Positions 61,857 through 64,000 of a DNA stretch of 64,000 nt are shown in pieces; the stretch's first letter is position 1, and each line of letters starts with the position of its first letter. The DNA comes from Cytobacillus luteolus. GTDB taxonomy: Bacteria; Bacillota; Bacilli; Bacillales; Bacillaceae_L. Where the stretch lies: assembly GCF_017873715.1 (NCBI RefSeq), contig NZ_JAGGKM010000001.1, positions 806,001 through 870,000 on the forward strand, in the 5' to 3' direction. Made by a program: the position numbers and the translations under genes. The notes under the pieces are model-generated. The model did not search any database and had not been told where the DNA came from. It saw nothing but the letters and a program-made list of their open reading frames with translations.

Positions 61857-63326
61857 TCAACCTCCTAGTAATATCCTAATGTATTCCCCATTATCAAGTA
61901 AGTAGTTCGGAATTTTATTAAGTAGATGTAAAGGTAATGAAGGGACTATACCAAATACAATACATAAACTGCCGACGAATATAGTCGGTAATTTTAAAGT
62001 TAAACCTGGTTCTTCCATTGGTTGTTGTTTTTCTTCTTTTGTATATAATGTAATGATTACTTTTAAGTAATACGTTAAAGATAAAAACGTTCCTACCAGA
62101 ATAAAAAAGGCAGCACTAACATAACCAGCTTCTAGAGCTGCTTCAACAATGAGCCATTTACTCATAAAGCCATTGAAGGGAGGCAAGCCGACGATTGCAA
62201 GGGAAGCAACGACAAAAGTAAAAGAAAGTACCGGGAATTTATAACCTAGCCCTTTAATATCTTTTATATCAACAGCGCTTACACTATAAGAAAAAATACC
62301 GGCAACGAAGAATAAAGTTCCTTTCATGATGGCGTGATTTAGAATATGAAAACTTCCGGCGATTAATCCACTTTCACTCCCTACAAAAAATCCGATAGTG
62401 ATATACGCTATCTGAGCAATACTAGAATAGGCAAGAAGCCGGACTAAATTTGATTGCTGATAAGCTAAAGAATGAGCAATTAGAAATGTAATGACTCCCC
62501 AGAAAACACCAATGTTTAACATTCCACTTTCTTTGAGAAAATCAATTCCAAAAATAATATATAAAACTCTGATTAATGCATATACAGCGGATTTCATCAC
62601 CAATCCCGAAGATAAGACATTATAAGGGATAGGAGAATCTTCATAAGCATCTGGTAGCCAAGCATGGATAGGAATTAACCCTATCTTTATGCTATAACCA
62701 AAAACAAAAAAGGCCATAAGTGTACTCTTTATCTTAAAAGGAATGTCTATAAAAGCTAGAGAGATTTCTGCCATGTTTAGAGTTCCAGTTAAATAGTAAG
62801 TTAAAATGGTAGCGAGTAAGATAAAAAAGCTCCCCAATGTAGACGTTAGCAAATACTTAAAAGTACCTTCTATTCCTTTATCCGTATTTTTCAAAGCCGT
62901 CAAAGCGATAGAGCTTAGAGAACTCACTTCCAAAAATACATACAGATTAAATAAATCAGTAGTAAGAACCATTCCTGCAATACCGGCTATCATTAAATAG
63001 GTAAAAATAAAATACGTGTGTTTATGAGTGATATTAATATATTTCAAGGAAAATATAATAACTGGCAAAAATAATAGTGCGATTATTAACAAAAACATGG
63101 TGGAAAAAGGATCTACCATTAAATTTATTCCCAAGCGGCCCCAACCACCAACACTATAAACGTTAGGGGAATCACTATTCTGGATAACTAAAATTAATAA
63201 AAAAAGATAAATGATCGCACTACCGGTTACGAGAGGGAAAAATATCTTTTTAAAATAATATTTAAATATTCCAAGAAAAAATGCGGTTAATAAAGGTAAG
63301 ATGATAACCCAGACAGCCGCTTCCAT
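61857..63326 (-). CDS. mrpD: Mrp-type cation/proton antiporter subunit D
   Basis: The 489-residue protein has ~14 transmembrane helices and the proton-channel features of MrpD/NuoN: Glu in LFNLYVFLEVSSLSS, Lys in GYSIKIGLIPIHAWLPDAYED, and the Lys/His helices HILNHAIMKGTLFF. It forms part of the Mrp complex that exchanges Na+ (or K+) for protons, important for alkaline pH and salt tolerance. GGAGG precedes the ATG at 63326. It lies 24 bp behind mrpC and 2 bp before the D' gene. Confidence 0.92.
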   Translation of the reverse strand: MEAAVWVIILPLLTAFFLGIFKYYFKKIFFPLVTGSAIIYLFLLILVIQNSDSPNVYSVGGWGRLGINLMVDPFSTMFLLIIALLFLPVIIFSLKYINITHKHTYFIFTYLMIAGIAGMVLTTDLFNLYVFLEVSSLSSIALTALKNTDKGIEGTFKYLLTSTLGSFFILLATILTYYLTGTLNMAEISLAFIDIPFKIKSTLMAFFVFGYSIKIGLIPIHAWLPDAYEDSPIPYNVLSSGLVMKSAVYALIRVLYIIFGIDFLKESGMLNIGVFWGVITFLIAHSLAYQQSNLVRLLAYSSIAQIAYITIGFFVGSESGLIAGSFHILNHAIMKGTLFFVAGIFSYSVSAVDIKDIKGLGYKFPVLSFTFVVASLAIVGLPPFNGFMSKWLIVEAALEAGYVSAAFFILVGTFLSLTYYLKVIITLYTKEEKQQPMEEPGLTLKLPTIFVGSLCIVFGIVPSLPLHLLNKIPNYLLDNGEYIRILLGG

Positions 63327-63350
63327 TTATTAACCTCCCGAAACTAAAAA

Positions 63351-63686
63351 TTATCCTCTCAATTTTCTAATCTCATCAATGTTTAACGTTCCATATCTTT
63401 TATATAACTTAATTACCAAGGCTAGCATGACAGCTGTAACACTTCCCCCAATTACAATTGACGTTAGGGCCAGTGCCTGAGGAATTGGATCAACGACTGT
63501 ATCATATCCTTTGTCTAAAATAGGTGCAGTTCCACCCGGTTTATAACTGACGAGTATGAATAATAAAATCAAAGTAGATTCTACAATTGCAAATCCAATA
63601 GCAATTTTGATTAAATTTTTATGGAAGAGTATTGCATACATTCCTAGACAGAATAAAATAATTACAACAACAAATGGTATTTCCAC
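63351..63686 (-). CDS. mrpC: Mrp-type antiporter subunit C (NuoK-like)
   Basis: The 111-residue protein has three transmembrane helices. The conserved Glu in IGFAIVESTLILLF and the segment VDPIPQALALTSIVIGGS identify MrpC/MnhC, the homologue of complex I NuoK. It starts with GTG 63686 behind AAGGAG, 2 bp after the mrpB stop. Confidence 0.92.
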   Translation of the reverse strand: MEIPFVVVIILFCLGMYAILFHKNLIKIAIGFAIVESTLILLFILVSYKPGGTAPILDKGYDTVVDPIPQALALTSIVIGGSVTAVMLALVIKLYKRYGTLNIDEIRKLRG

Positions 63687-63688
63687 TA

Positions 63689-64000
63689 TTATTTCTCCTT
63701 AATTAAACTATTAAAAATGATAACCAGACCAGCTCCTACTTTTAGACCAATCATTAAATTTAAGTAAGGTATTAACCCGCCACTAATCAATTCTCCTGTA
63801 TTTCCCGGACCAAAATTAGCTTGTCCGTTTGCCAGAAAATTGCTTCCAGTCAGTACTCCTAATAATCCCAGTAAAATAAAACCTATCGCTCCTAGATCTT
63901 CTACTAACTTTGTTCTGGCAGGTTTGAATTTAAATTCAGAAACTTCAACACCATAGGTAATTGTCAGTAGAACCGGAATGATAGAAAGAACAACTCCTCC
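63689..64000 (-). CDS. mrpB: Mrp-type antiporter subunit B, C-terminal part (5' end outside window)
   Basis: The last 104 codons of a MnhB-domain protein are present: TITYGVEVSEFKFKPART, then GSNFLANGQANFGPGNTGE and a helix ending in SLIKEK. The position before mrpC fits the Mrp order. Whether this MnhB domain is free-standing or fused to an MrpA-type protein cannot be seen. Confidence 0.87.
   Translation of the reverse strand, partial: GGVVLSIIPVLLTITYGVEVSEFKFKPARTKLVEDLGAIGFILLGLLGVLTGSNFLANGQANFGPGNTGELISGGLIPYLNLMIGLKVGAGLVIIFNSLIKEK

Overview
The window looks like a chromosomal segment of a low-GC Bacillaceae bacterium. The evidence is strong AGGAGG-type ribosome binding sites, many TTG/GTG starts, a ComK homologue, GlpP-type antitermination leaders, a CcpA cre site, a class I preQ1 riboswitch, HemAT, and DUF421, DUF420 and DUF4359 proteins. 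I cannot name the genus. No rRNA, tRNA or CRISPR array was seen.

1-37 kb is ordinary chromosomal sequence made of short operons. It holds the end of a polyprenyl synthetase, a metallophosphatase, CdsA-like and HemAT genes, an unusual 1016-residue GNAT fusion coupled to an amidohydrolase, a CAP-domain protein, AlkA-type glycosylase, an ArsR regulator divergent from an S41 peptidase, and DbpA. A glycerol block (glpP, a GlpP-leader-controlled membrane alpha/beta hydrolase, glpK, glpD) follows. Then come an SGNH hydrolase with an ABC exporter, MscS, an M3 peptidase and an LVIVD beta-propeller protein. Thirteen copies of a ~52-bp near-perfect palindrome (GGGGCCTGACCCCC...GGGGGTCAGGCCCC) punctuate this part. 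Each lies 3' of at least one gene and none lies between divergent genes. A half copy and a core-deleted derivative are also present. No copy was seen from 37.2 to 64 kb.

40.1-49.7 kb is an AT-rich accessory island that looks like an undescribed or rare restriction/defence system. At its left edge is a remnant of a convergent prophage-type toxin/antitoxin RNA locus. Next is a C5-cytosine methyltransferase gene whose promoter spacer holds a perfect palindrome centred on GATC. A terminator follows, then a four-gene operon: a Sau3AI/MutH-like protein whose nuclease motif looks degenerate, an 800-residue protein with a sigma-region-4-like HTH, a ParB-like protein, and a PLD-SNF2-type helicase. The first two operon proteins share a ~200-residue C-terminal domain, which suggests they work in one complex. 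A second module at 50.0-52.75 kb (MazG-like pyrophosphohydrolase overlapping a PLD-DEAD/DEAH helicase) follows immediately.

52.8-64 kb returns to housekeeping functions. It holds a preQ1 riboswitch with queC-queD-queE and a DUF429 gene, comK, a coiled-coil repeat protein, a VLRF1-like protein, a DUF420 (YozB/CtaM-like) protein, an MsrA-like protein and a GNAT. On the minus strand is part of an Mrp-type cation/proton antiporter operon ordered B-C-D-D', in which a second D/NuoM-like subunit stands where mrpE would be expected. Near-identical terminator-containing direct repeats at 49.8 and 55.85 kb bracket the MazG-helicase and que block.
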